Source of the DNA: an uncultured Pirellulaceae bacterium
Lineage (GTDB): Bacteria; Planctomycetota; Planctomycetia; Pirellulales; Pirellulaceae
Assembly (NCBI GenBank): GCA_938036435.1
Contig: CALHPU010000154.1
Span: 1-59,430, forward strand
DNA: 59,430 nucleotides
Reading direction: 5' to 3'
Shown piece after piece: positions 8,301 to 16,203 of this stretch. The notes beneath the pieces were generated by a model, which was given only the letters and a program-made list of their open reading frames with translations, made no database searches and was not told the DNA's origin. A program made the position numbers and the translations under genes. Positions within the stretch are counted from its first letter, which is position 1, and each line of letters begins with the position of its first letter.

Positions 8301-9631
8301 CCATCGTCGGCAGGCATCGCCGCGTCTTGGGCAACTTCTTCGGCGACTGCGAAAGGATCGGCAGCTTCCTCGGGTGCTTCAACATCACCAAAAAGGTCAT
8401 CATCCTGAACGGGATAGCTTGTGGCCATCGCTAGGCTAAGTGCACCTTTGTCTTGTGGATTGCGGCGAAGGGCTGCTTTGACAAACTTCTTCGCAGATTC
8501 AACGTCTCCCATCTCCATCTCGCGGGCTCCCAGAGAAGCCAATTTGCTGGAAGATTTCCTCAGGCTTCGAACGTATCCCTTCAAGCCCTCTGTACCGACG
8601 GTGGGCAATTCCAAGCCCCCATTTTTTCTTGAATCGTTCAGTAGCTCAGGAAGGAAAGAGTAGGCGCTGTTGGAATCGTTGGGCTCGACACTCAGTGCGA
8701 TTTCCTTGTTGATACCATTGATCACTCCACCCATCGAAATTTCAATCGCTTGGCGATCGACGAGCGTGCCGAAGACGACGCTGTCGCGGTCCGAACGCAA
8801 TGGCGGGCAAATCCGAGGATAAACTTCCGCAATTGATTCAGGAAGCGCCGCCGTTTTTGGCCAGAACACGGTCCCGTGAACCGTGGCCGAAAGCTTTGCC
8901 GCCGCTATTTGCGTTGCCGACAATCGTTCTTCGGCACTTGCCGCAGAAGACGATTCGATGATGTTACCGCCTGTATGATTCGCTAGAGCCGATAACAGTT
9001 CGACATTCGAATCAGGGCCAACCGCAAAACTGGATACCGTGATTTGTTTCTTGACCAGTTTCTTAACTGCGGAGGTAAAAGCCTTACTGTGCAGGATACC
9101 CGCGCGGCTAAGTCCATCACCGATGTAGATGACGCTACGATTACGATCTTTCATCGATGTGAAGCTGGTCGATGCTTTGCTGAGCATTGACTTCATGTTC
9201 GTTGAGCCAAGTGCAACGCGCTGGCGAAGCGTTTCGACAGCCATTTGGATGTCGCTGGAGCCCGGTGATGCAAAACCCTGATTCAAAGGAACCGGATCCA
9301 GATCAATGGCAAGCAATTGAACGGTGTCTTCGGAGTTTAGATTTTCAAGGATCTCGGTGACCAGCTTCAAAGACTGTTCTTTGAATTCACCTGTCTGGCT
9401 GGCGGAGGTATCGACAAAGATCATCACATCCGATGAATTCTCTCCCTCGGATGAAACCTTTCCAAGACTCAACGAGAAACAAGTTTCCCCTTCAGCACTA
9501 TCGAATGTCGCCATCCGAGGTTGTTGGTTCTCAGAAGATGCTTGGGCCATCGCCACTGATCCCAACCCAAAGGTCAGAAATCCTAAACAGGCCAAGCGAA
9601 TCGCGACTCTAAATGAGCTGCGTGTAGTCAT
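5309..9631 (-). CDS. Giant exported VWA / secretin-short-domain / glycine-rich protein
   Basis: 1440 residues. It has an N-terminal signal peptide (hydrophobic to about residue 29, VAMAQA cleavage region). A von Willebrand A domain follows at about 50-225, with metal site DTSAS and IGDGLS. Then come a region to about 400 resembling VIT/Ca-activated channel proteins, an acidic low-complexity linker (about 405-520), helical repeats with coiled-coil character, and an STN-like secretin short domain (about 800-870, FKINIFLDETAIDD...VNLRGVRL). Next is a run of Gly-Gly-Leu/Phe repeats (encoded at about 6790-6930), then more helical repeats. A DUF2135-like beta domain (ISYTGDADVDLYVKEPGG) precedes a second glycine-rich tail at the C-terminus. 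The start at 9631 has a GGAG site eight bases upstream. It is probably a periplasmic or outer-membrane scaffold. Its function is unknown. Confidence 0.85.
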   Translation of the reverse strand: MTTRSSFRVAIRLACLGFLTFGLGSVAMAQASSENQQPRMATFDSAEGETCFSLSLGKVSSEGENSSDVMIFVDTSASQTGEFKEQSLKLVTEILENLNSEDTVQLLAIDLDPVPLNQGFASPGSSDIQMAVETLRQRVALGSTNMKSMLSKASTSFTSMKDRNRSVIYIGDGLSRAGILHSKAFTSAVKKLVKKQITVSSFAVGPDSNVELLSALANHTGGNIIESSSAASAEERLSATQIAAAKLSATVHGTVFWPKTAALPESIAEVYPRICPPLRSDRDSVVFGTLVDRQAIEISMGGVINGINKEIALSVEPNDSNSAYSFLPELLNDSRKNGGLELPTVGTEGLKGYVRSLRKSSSKLASLGAREMEMGDVESAKKFVKAALRRNPQDKGALSLAMATSYPVQDDDLFGDVEAPEEAADPFAVAEEVAQDAAMPADDGVPADDSIFGSEESIVEEVDVVEAPPADDPVDSQPMSDDPFGSSDNSVVEAQPEETLDFNQGVSDDIDAPLTMGSSTKEGSSTRAGSSTRQFNAPMLQGGGRVVNSAAVDQLMARAREAGENAIDKQKDFQAVINQKVTKQVRYEIQRAQSELGSNPTEAINRLKNMIEVVDQTPQLREETIVNLRYSLESALDSARQKKLEFEAKQDEIARNRAVAASNELAADAYERNEVKIGRFINQFDSLMKERNYVSAAGVAESAFALAPNTPEAVVATEGARAAINYQKSLDYLRQRERAFMVSAHSMDRAASSFPDDRLITFPDAEEWLEKKKLRAKFQNARLTGSVLDEAILEALEKPAELVYEETQFSDVKAELEEKFKINIFLDETAIDDSLTEEELITVNLRGVRLKNGLRLMLKPFNATYIVRDEVLRIISIDNINDPENLVTDVYNVGDLVAPRFNAGGGFGGGGGGGLGGGGGGLGGGGGGGFGGGGQGGGGGGGVFCVQDTDVSTIPVVQKVSTSAVRGPRAIELDHSGDANQAWAEYFANVHPAAADVRATVRKHHKDRNYDEIIALVNGAIRNDDIQPWMFEALGLAMKLGGKSQHEIERAFMSAVDFSTSTASALEAAKYMLGAGMEKRAISVLMDISIENSSTVEPYLLGLEAAERIKDNEARQWAVLGVLSQEWPDGKHIVKRANILAKTIQKSLQQSGDEEALKEFNESLAEAQQRDCIVEISYTGDADVDLYVKEPGGTVCSRLIRRTTAGGVHEGDNASAGPNQSGMVTERYVLAKGFAGDYQVIVRKQTGKVTSGKVNVDVRHNVNSPFETRESKLVDIGDKGALVNFRLAKGRRTDSLEKHTIETLVEQQMVSKRHVLAQQLASSYSSSAASDYYGGLIAGAQEGNPFAIDQLANDPGLNPGVVGYQPNIQFFSLSTTLQVQHATTSDRLYVMVSLSPFITDLQSVSNFNTLGNADNAGGGATGGGGGGLGGGAGGGAGGQL

Positions 9632-10134
9632 ATCTAACTCCAACACGTGTATAAATTAAGGGATGTCTGATCCCGGCGTAGTAGTAGTCTATTTTCCTCT
9701 GGCGATAGCTGCCACAGAAATTCCCTGATTTTACTTGCTTACCTGACTTTTAAAGTCGGTATATCCCTAAGATTTTGTTAATCAACGGCAAGATTGTCTT
9801 CCACCAGTCCCTTAGGACGCTCAAAGGCAAATTTTGCGAGCTTTCTTCATAGAAGTCAGGCAACCACTGTGCCAAGCCAACAAAGTCTCCAAGTCGGAGG
9901 GCAAGCGTAGACGGATCTTCCCCGATCCTTGCTGATATCGGGGCATGAGCCGGTTGGTGCCAGCTATTTTGCGGTCAACGCGCCTCTTCGGCGACCGCAG
10001 CCGGACTTCGAACGCTCTAGGCAAAGGTTAGCAGCAAGCCAAAGTTTGGCAAAAGGCGAAGAACGACCGGATACACCAGCAATGTGTCCCGCGCGGACCA
10101 ACCGCCGAATCGATGCAACGCGAATAATCCGACT
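9632..10134. other. Gene-free stretch upstream of the VWA/STN gene
   Basis: About 500 bp between divergently placed regulatory ends of two minus-strand genes. It must hold the promoter of the VWA/STN gene at its left end, but no convincing -35/-10 pair stands out. I see no RNA gene and no strong repeat. Open frames here have no codon-like character. Confidence 0.4.
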
Positions 10135-10953
10135 TTAGGCCAGCGGTTCGAACTCCAAAATCAGAAACTGCGGTTCGATGCCCTTCAAACAAGCTTCTGC
10201 AATGTGTCGCACTTTTGACGTCAACCAGTTCAATTTTGCTTGAGCAAAATGAGACACTTCCTGCCAGTAACTCACCATTTTTGCACTTAAGAAGTTATCC
10301 GCGACTGGCATATTGCGAGATTCGGCCAACACAGGTCGATTCTGGTCCGTGGCGGTGACCTTCCATTTTCCCCATGGTTGACTGACCGCTTGAACCAGAG
10401 ATTGCGCTGGCCGATAGACTTCCATTTCAAGTCTGGCCATTTGCGTGTTGGCTTGGGCAGATAGCCGGGCCAGCGCGGAGTGAAACAATCGCCGTGCTGA
10501 TCTGCAGTGCTCGAGTGCTGCAGAGAATTTTTCTACGACCGGCCTCTGAAGCGCCGGCGCGTTGGCTTGCACCATCGGGCAACGTTGGAGCACGTAGTTT
10601 TCCAGCGGGTAGTTCCAGTTTTTCGAAGAGGCGAGTAGTCCCGCAACACCCGAGTCACGTAACTCCACGAACAGATCAATCATTCGAACCAGTTGTAATC
10701 CACGCGTTCCACCGACGCCCATGCGGCATTGGTTCGTGATGCGATCAAAGTTGTCTTTTGCACGCCTGTGCAAGAGCCCCAACGTTTGCCATGACAATTC
10801 GTTTTGCTGGCCGATCTGATGATCTAAGGAGTCCACCGCTACGGCAAGCCACGCTTTGAACGGCATCTCAGCCCGCGCAGATGGAACGCTGAATAGAGCT
10901 GATGCGGCAATCGCAATTAGGAAAATCACACGAGTAATCATGGATCGCAACAT
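10135..10953 (-). CDS. Exported protein of unknown function
   Basis: 272 residues. The signal peptide is clear from MLRSMITRVIFLIAIAASAL to the SARA cleavage region at about residue 30. The rest is mostly helical with no recognised catalytic motif. There are two cysteines in the middle (NQCRMG and LQRCPM) plus EHCRSA and AEACLKG, which could form disulphides in the periplasm. A GGAG ribosome-binding site nine bases upstream supports the start at 10953 over the longer frame. I do not recognise a family. The gene stands alone between repeat-bearing spacers, with the ABC transporter operon ending just upstream of it on the same strand. Confidence 0.65.
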   Translation of the reverse strand: MLRSMITRVIFLIAIAASALFSVPSARAEMPFKAWLAVAVDSLDHQIGQQNELSWQTLGLLHRRAKDNFDRITNQCRMGVGGTRGLQLVRMIDLFVELRDSGVAGLLASSKNWNYPLENYVLQRCPMVQANAPALQRPVVEKFSAALEHCRSARRLFHSALARLSAQANTQMARLEMEVYRPAQSLVQAVSQPWGKWKVTATDQNRPVLAESRNMPVADNFLSAKMVSYWQEVSHFAQAKLNWLTSKVRHIAEACLKGIEPQFLILEFEPLA

Positions 10954-11170
10954 GATGGATAACTCCGTCAATGTAAAAACGATCGCATCCGTGCGACTGT
11001 ATAGAAACGAGGGATCAGTCACCGTGAAAGAGCCTGCTTTAGCTACCTACATCGTCTGGCAAGCAAAAGATCCTGTTTCATAAAGCTTGGCGTTTGGGAA
11101 ATTGATAATGGTCGGCTACGAATTTGAGGATCGTACCGGTCGCCACGAAGAGTTATCCAAACCAACCTCG

Positions 11171-11241
11171 GTAGCCGAATTCGCAAGAATTTAGATGGCC
11201 CAAGAGCAAACTCCCCAATCTCTTGCGAGAAGCGGCTACGA
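11171..11241. repeat. Two opposed copies of the dispersed core repeat
   Basis: A diverged minus-strand copy (11171-11193, GTAGCCGAATTCGCAAGAAT) and a good plus-strand copy (11215-11241, CCAATCTCTTGCGAGAAG then CGGCTACGA) face each other in the 323-bp spacer between the exported protein gene and the ABC permease gene. Together they could form a long imperfect hairpin downstream of the ABC operon. Nothing else is seen in 10954-11276. Confidence 0.65.
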
Positions 11242-11276
11242 AAAACGGGACATGGCATTTTGCGGCGGTTGTCTGT

Positions 11277-14200
11277 TCAAGGGGATGACTCAGCTTCCAC
11301 GCCGACAGTCCAATCAGGTTCATACTGAGTGAAATTTCTAAAACCCGGCACGTATCCGATGCGGTTGTCGGTCAATAGATCTAAATCAATACCAAGTTTC
11401 CCTTCGCCATATTTCACCGGTTGTGGCAGCGGTTTGTCCGATGCGACGGAAAACGGTAGGAGCAACGGCAAATCTCTGTCGGCCAGTTTATTGCGAAGCA
11501 CCAACAGGTCTGAATTAGCATCTTTTGCAACCGTGACTAAATCGGCTTCTAAACCTTCTTTAAACCATCCGAACATGCGCCTATAGGTCGTCGTGGGTAG
11601 ATCATGCGCGTAATAGCTTTCCAGCTGAAGCAAATCATCTGGATAGTTCTCGTGTTCGATTTTGTATGCGGCAAGCCCCAGTCGAAGCAATGTGTATCTT
11701 CTCCAATTGGCTTCTTCCAAAATGCCGTACATGGCTCCATAGTTCCAGCTGTACAAGTACTTTGAAATTACGGTCCTGTCTTCTTCGATCGCAATGGGTG
11801 GCCAGTATCGCTTCGCCGCTAATTGACGATCGATAGTCAAGTAATCTAATGAGCGGTCATTCCCAATTGGATACAAACGGTAAATGTACCGATCCAAATT
11901 GAACGCTTGAATCGTTCTCAACTGGCAGACTTGCAACTGCCGTTGATACTCCCATGGCATAAGCCGGTAATTGTTTTTTAGTTCTGCGATACGGTGATTG
12001 AGATCGTCTTTTTGCAAACTCGCAATCTCATACTGCAGATCCATAAACGCTCGCTCGCCGCCAAACTCACGGTATAGTCGCGAGAGATTCAAACCCATTG
12101 CGGAATCGGTTTCCACATCGGAGCCCATGCTATTGACGATTTTGGTGGGCCGAATGTCTGAGTCGCTTCCTTCCAAAATGGAGATCGCGGTTTTGATAGC
12201 GTCCAGTTTTTGATCTGGGTGATCTGCCCAAGCGATTAATAAACCGTAGTATCCAGAATCGTATCGCGTGGTCGATGCTGACGCGTTTGCTCTCTGCAAG
12301 ACGCGGTCGTAGGCATCGATACTCCGTTTGGCTGCCGATAAATTTGATTCTAAAAGTTGATGATGACTGTTGACCAAGGCCATGGTTTGCAACGCCCATC
12401 TTTCATCATCGCGTGTATTTCGAGCATCTGATAGAAACGGAGCACACGCCGGCAACAAAGATGCCTCAATGATCTTATCGATGGCCACCTGATTGCGGGA
12501 AACAAACTTGGCCGTTTTTTCCGCCGGCCACGGCATCTGAGGGGCGGTGTCCATCAATGAATTCTTATTGCGGTCGCCATCTTGGAAGAGAGCGATTGCT
12601 TCCCTGTACAAAGTCGCTGCTTGCTGGCGTTGTGATTCGGTACCAAACTCAACTCTCTGCAGACCTAGCTTGGACCCTTGCTGACTGTCCAAATCGAGCA
12701 AAGCTCCCCTATTCCAAGCGGCAAAGTTGCTTGCGTCAAATTGAACGTCGCCAAATTCCGTGGCGCGGGAATTGATAAAGGCCGCGGCTACGATCGCAAA
12801 CACAATCACAGGCAACACGATCGGCATTAAGTATTGACGTGCCTGCGGAGAAGTTGCCAGCCAGAATTTAGAACGCCACCATGTCGCCAAATATCCAGCC
12901 AACACCGGTGGAACGATGAACAGCCATACGCTTTGATTGACAAACACGACGTAACCAACGAGCCCTACGAAAATCACATTAACAACCCCAGCAAAAACAA
13001 ACGCCAAAATTGGGTTGCGCACGAACATCGAAAAATACTGCCCGATTCCGATGATCCCAAGCAACACCAGCAAGGGAACCACGAAGGATTGTGATGCGGC
13101 TTGCAGTCCTATTGAATTTCCCAGCTGAATGTCTCGGGGAACCAATTGCCATTGGTCATGCGATAAGGCGAGAAAGTCTTGACCAAGATCGAAAACAAAG
13201 GAGTTCCATGCCAGCGTTAACAGCAACGCCATAGCCCAAAATGGCAAAAGACGCGACAGCCAAAACCACCTACCTCGTTCGCGATTCTGTTGAAAGAAGA
13301 GGAAATTGTTTTGACGCTTGTCATCGAGGAAAACTGAACTGGCAAACAGTATCGCCACGGCCCAAGTCCACAACAGTGTCCCAGTGGTTTTCATTATTGG
13401 AAGATCGTCGTAATTTGCGTTGTTTCGCGGATGGCTGTAATCGCCCCAAGCCATGATCACGATCCAGCCGACAACGGTCAGCCCGAAGCAAGACAGCAGC
13501 AGAGTGCGCGACTGTCTGAAGGATTGCCATAGCAAGGCGGGAAAAGCATAATATGTAGTTCCAGCAGTTTGCTGGTCGGTTGAGGTTAGCTCGCTGGGGT
13601 GACTCTTCAAACGTGGCCCAGCAACAACTTTCTCTTCGATCCATCCCGTTGCACCCAACACCAACGCACAGACGCCGCCCACGACTGTCATTGCCACCCA
13701 TAGCCACCTGATTCCGCTACGCAGGGCAAGTGCTCCTTCGCGCCCTCCCAGCCACGATGGTTCAAGCAGCGCAATTGCACCGATACTGATGCAGCCGGCG
13801 ATCAACACACCATAAAAGTGTGACCGCGAAACCATGGAACTCAATGAAGCAATGACCAGATACAGCAATGGCAACAGGACGATGTTGGCTACAGTGAAAC
13901 CGTAAGACGATTTCGCCTCCAAGGGACTGGACCGAGTAAACGTTGCCAACAAAATCGTAAAACCGGCAATAAGACAGGCCAACAAAATGACACCGATGCT
14001 TCCCAGAAGCAATTTCTGCCAAACAATTTGCTTCGGCGGCAAGGGGAGATTTCGCAGTAGATGCAGCGTGCGATTTTCATCTTCATTGGCCAACAGGAAT
14101 ACACCAGTGATCACGCCGATCAAAGCAATGAAAGTATGGCCGCTGATGTAAAGCGGAGCGATGTGAGCCGTTCTGCTGTTTACCATCCAACATGACACAG

Positions 14201-14354
14201 ACAGACACAGCATCGCCGCCAGCAGCAAGGTGATCCAGATCGGTACGATCTCGCGCGCGTCCTTCCACAGTAGACGGCCCCACATCGCGCGCGTCGGATT
14301 GGTTGTATTGGCCGTTGCGCGCCCCATAGTAAACGAATTCGTTGCAGAACTCAT
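11277..14354 (-). CDS. ABC transporter permease with large soluble C-terminal extension
   Basis: 1025 residues. The N-terminal half (about 1-540) is an ABC-2-type permease with roughly twelve hydrophobic spans in two blocks. It has the family-like WGRLLWKDAREIVPIW start and FLLANEDENRTLHLLRNLPL after the second span. The second half (about 545-1025) is soluble and helical. It includes a segment like those in many planctomycete proteins (RLGLAAYKIEHENYPDDLLQL), which is unusual for a permease. The start overlaps the stop of the upstream ATPase gene (ATGA, 14351-14354), so translation is probably coupled. It forms one operon with the ATPase and the GntR regulator. The cargo is unknown. The regulator type hints at an envelope-stress or antibiotic-responsive exporter. 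Confidence 0.85.
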   Translation of the reverse strand: MSSATNSFTMGRATANTTNPTRAMWGRLLWKDAREIVPIWITLLLAAMLCLSVSCWMVNSRTAHIAPLYISGHTFIALIGVITGVFLLANEDENRTLHLLRNLPLPPKQIVWQKLLLGSIGVILLACLIAGFTILLATFTRSSPLEAKSSYGFTVANIVLLPLLYLVIASLSSMVSRSHFYGVLIAGCISIGAIALLEPSWLGGREGALALRSGIRWLWVAMTVVGGVCALVLGATGWIEEKVVAGPRLKSHPSELTSTDQQTAGTTYYAFPALLWQSFRQSRTLLLSCFGLTVVGWIVIMAWGDYSHPRNNANYDDLPIMKTTGTLLWTWAVAILFASSVFLDDKRQNNFLFFQQNRERGRWFWLSRLLPFWAMALLLTLAWNSFVFDLGQDFLALSHDQWQLVPRDIQLGNSIGLQAASQSFVVPLLVLLGIIGIGQYFSMFVRNPILAFVFAGVVNVIFVGLVGYVVFVNQSVWLFIVPPVLAGYLATWWRSKFWLATSPQARQYLMPIVLPVIVFAIVAAAFINSRATEFGDVQFDASNFAAWNRGALLDLDSQQGSKLGLQRVEFGTESQRQQAATLYREAIALFQDGDRNKNSLMDTAPQMPWPAEKTAKFVSRNQVAIDKIIEASLLPACAPFLSDARNTRDDERWALQTMALVNSHHQLLESNLSAAKRSIDAYDRVLQRANASASTTRYDSGYYGLLIAWADHPDQKLDAIKTAISILEGSDSDIRPTKIVNSMGSDVETDSAMGLNLSRLYREFGGERAFMDLQYEIASLQKDDLNHRIAELKNNYRLMPWEYQRQLQVCQLRTIQAFNLDRYIYRLYPIGNDRSLDYLTIDRQLAAKRYWPPIAIEEDRTVISKYLYSWNYGAMYGILEEANWRRYTLLRLGLAAYKIEHENYPDDLLQLESYYAHDLPTTTYRRMFGWFKEGLEADLVTVAKDANSDLLVLRNKLADRDLPLLLPFSVASDKPLPQPVKYGEGKLGIDLDLLTDNRIGYVPGFRNFTQYEPDWTVGVEAESSP

Positions 14355-15319
14355 GACGTCACCCCGCTAGTATTAGTATTCTCTTTGTCGGCGTTCTGAA
14401 TCAACAGTCCGGCATCGGCCGACTTCATCAGCGCTACAAAAATCTCTTCCAGCGAAGGCGTATGGACTTCAACGGCGTTGACCAGCCGATGATCACGAAG
14501 CTTCCATAGACAATCAGGCGTCGTATTGGTCACCAGCAACCTGCGGCGACGGCTGTTTTGGCCTTCGTGCAGTAGCACCTGAGCTTCAAAATCGGGCAGA
14601 TCGGCATCGTCGCTGTCCAGCGTGACGACCCACTGCTCCATTGCTTGCTTCAATTCATCCAGCGGTTTGCAAACCAGCACTTTGCCTTGATTCACTACCG
14701 CAACAATGTCAGCCACACGCTCCACTTCGGGAATCTGATGGCTCGACAGCAGCACCGTTCGGCCGCTGCTGGCCACATCGATCATGCTCTCAAGAAATTT
14801 GCGACGGACCAACGTATCTAATCCTGATGTTGGTTCGTCCATGATCAATAGTGGTGGCCGATGCGCTGTCGCCAGCGCCAACGAGACTTTGGCGCGGCCG
14901 CCTTTGGAAAGTTTCTTGATTTTTCGATCTAGCGGAAGGTCGAACTCAGCAGCCAACCTTTCAAATTCCGCTTTGAAATCGTCGCCATAAAACCCGGCCG
15001 CAAACCAGCCTGTTTCTTTGACCGTCATCCAGTCGTACAAAGCCGGGCTTTCAGGCACATAGCCAACGGTCGATCGAATTTTGATGCCGTCTTTCTTACA
15101 GTCCATTGCCAGTACGTGAGCCGTGCCGGCGTCTGGTTTTTCTAGACCGAGCAGCGTTTTTAGCGTGGTCGATTTGCCGGCTCCGTTTTCACCAAGCAAC
15201 GCAAACACAACGCCGGCAGGAATTGACAACGAAACATTGTCTAACGCTTGAGTGTCCCCGTAGCGTTTGGACAAACCGGAGATTTGGACTACTTGGTCCG
15301 AACTTTGATTCGTTTCCAT
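14351..15319 (-). CDS. ABC transporter ATP-binding protein
   Basis: 322 residues with a full nucleotide-binding domain: Walker A GENGAGKST (about 43-51), signature LSKGGRAKVSLALA, Walker B LLIMDEPTSGLD and the H-loop LLSSHQIPEVE. The signature has LSKGG in place of the usual LSGGQ, as is common in ABC-2/CcmA-type exporters related to YtrB. A C-terminal regulatory extension of about 100 residues follows. It pairs with the downstream permease, whose start it overlaps by four bases, and lies 61 bp after the GntR gene. It energises export across the inner membrane. The substrate is not known. Confidence 0.93.
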   Translation of the reverse strand: METNQSSDQVVQISGLSKRYGDTQALDNVSLSIPAGVVFALLGENGAGKSTTLKTLLGLEKPDAGTAHVLAMDCKKDGIKIRSTVGYVPESPALYDWMTVKETGWFAAGFYGDDFKAEFERLAAEFDLPLDRKIKKLSKGGRAKVSLALATAHRPPLLIMDEPTSGLDTLVRRKFLESMIDVASSGRTVLLSSHQIPEVERVADIVAVVNQGKVLVCKPLDELKQAMEQWVVTLDSDDADLPDFEAQVLLHEGQNSRRRRLLVTNTTPDCLWKLRDHRLVNAVEVHTPSLEEIFVALMKSADAGLLIQNADKENTNTSGVTS

Positions 15320-15380
15320 AACTTAAGCCTTTGTAAATGCTGCAAATTTGTGGACTAAGGGGAAGAAAAGCGGGGCAAGA

Positions 15381-15773
15381 TCAGGGATGTTTTTTGCGCA
15401 TCTCGGATTGGATCATCTTCAGAATCTCATCGTCGGACAGTTGACTTTGACGCGCCTCGACGATGACGTGTGCAATGCGTTGACCAATGGCTTGCGAACG
15501 CATCGATTTGCATTTTGCCTTGGCACCGCTAGAAACGGCGATGCCCGAACCGCGGACCGTTTCCAAGACGCCGTTGTCTTGCAGTTGGCGATAGGCGCGT
15601 GAAACGGTGTTGGGGTTGATCGCCAGTTCTTTGGCCATCTCGCGCACCGAAGGCACCATTTGGCCCGCGTTCAAACCGCCGCTGGCAATCGCGCTGACGA
15701 TCTGCCGAGCAACCTGCTCGTAGACCGGAACCCCATTGGAGGTGTTGATGTCGAAAAAAAGCTGAGCCGTCAT
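15381..15773 (-). CDS. GntR-family transcriptional regulator, YtrA type
   Basis: 130 residues. The N-terminal winged helix-turn-helix (about 15-80) has the GntR signature PVYEQVARQIVSAIASGGL, then PSVREMAKELAINPNTVSRAYRQL and VLETVRGSG. The C-terminal part is short (about 45 residues, helical), which is typical of the YtrA subfamily that controls ABC exporters. First gene of a three-gene operon with the ATPase and permease. It most likely represses its own operon by binding the inverted repeat at 15798-15825, which overlaps the promoter. Confidence 0.92.
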   Translation of the reverse strand: MTAQLFFDINTSNGVPVYEQVARQIVSAIASGGLNAGQMVPSVREMAKELAINPNTVSRAYRQLQDNGVLETVRGSGIAVSSGAKAKCKSMRSQAIGQRIAHVIVEARQSQLSDDEILKMIQSEMRKKHP

Positions 15774-15797
15774 GACAGCGGTCCTATCGCGTAGTGG

Positions 15798-15825
15798 CTA
15801 CTGAACTATCTATCTAGTACAGTAG
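15798..15825 (-). promoter_or_regulatory. Putative GntR operator (28-bp inverted repeat)
   Basis: On the minus strand CTACTGTACT and AGTTCAGTAG form 10-bp arms with one mismatch around an 8-base centre (AGATAGAT). It lies 25 bases upstream of the regulator start and overlaps the predicted -10 element, the usual place for autorepression by YtrA-type GntR proteins. Confidence 0.75.
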
Positions 15826-15847
15826 TGACGTTCAGGAGTGTTGTCAA
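15819..15847 (-). promoter_or_regulatory. Putative sigma70 promoter of the GntR-ABC operon
   Basis: A perfect -35 box TTGACA (minus strand, 15847-15842) is followed 17 bases later by TACTGT (15824-15819), a weak -10 match (3 of 6). The -10 lies inside the operator-like inverted repeat. Confidence 0.55.
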
Positions 15848-15919
15848 GCAAATTTTCAAAAAAGTGTGCCGTCAAAAGCGATTAGCGGAATTAGATGCTG
15901 GCTCCTTGCCGCAACCGCT

Positions 15920-16109
15920 CACAATTGGCTTGTCGACAATCGGCTTGTCGACAATCGGATGATGAACGACTCGGAGAGTCGTTTTACGTAACTCGTCTCT
16001 CCGAGACGATAACCGGCCGAAGGTAGGCTGAGTCTGCGGACTGGGCAGCAATTTCACAACAATTTTTCAGTCCTCGTTCGCTTCCAATCTCTCGCGAAAT
16101 CGGCTACGA
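15920..16109. repeat. Tandem 15-mers, two mini-hairpins and a core-repeat copy
   Basis: The unit GGCTTGTCGACAAT is repeated in tandem at about 15927-15955. Two short hairpins follow: AACGACTC/GAGTCGTT with loop GGA (15965-15983) and CGTCTC/GAGACG with loop TCC (15994-16008). A copy of the dispersed core repeat lies at 16084-16109. A similar pair of GGA/TCC-loop hairpins is at 40596-40642. No gene is supported between 15848 and 16203. Confidence 0.75.
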
Positions 16110-16203
16110 AATAAGGTAGAGAACTTTATCGCTGACATTGACGTATTTATCACGATAGAACTGGTTCTATATATCGAAAGAAAGTTGACAGAAAGCTAAC
16201 CCC

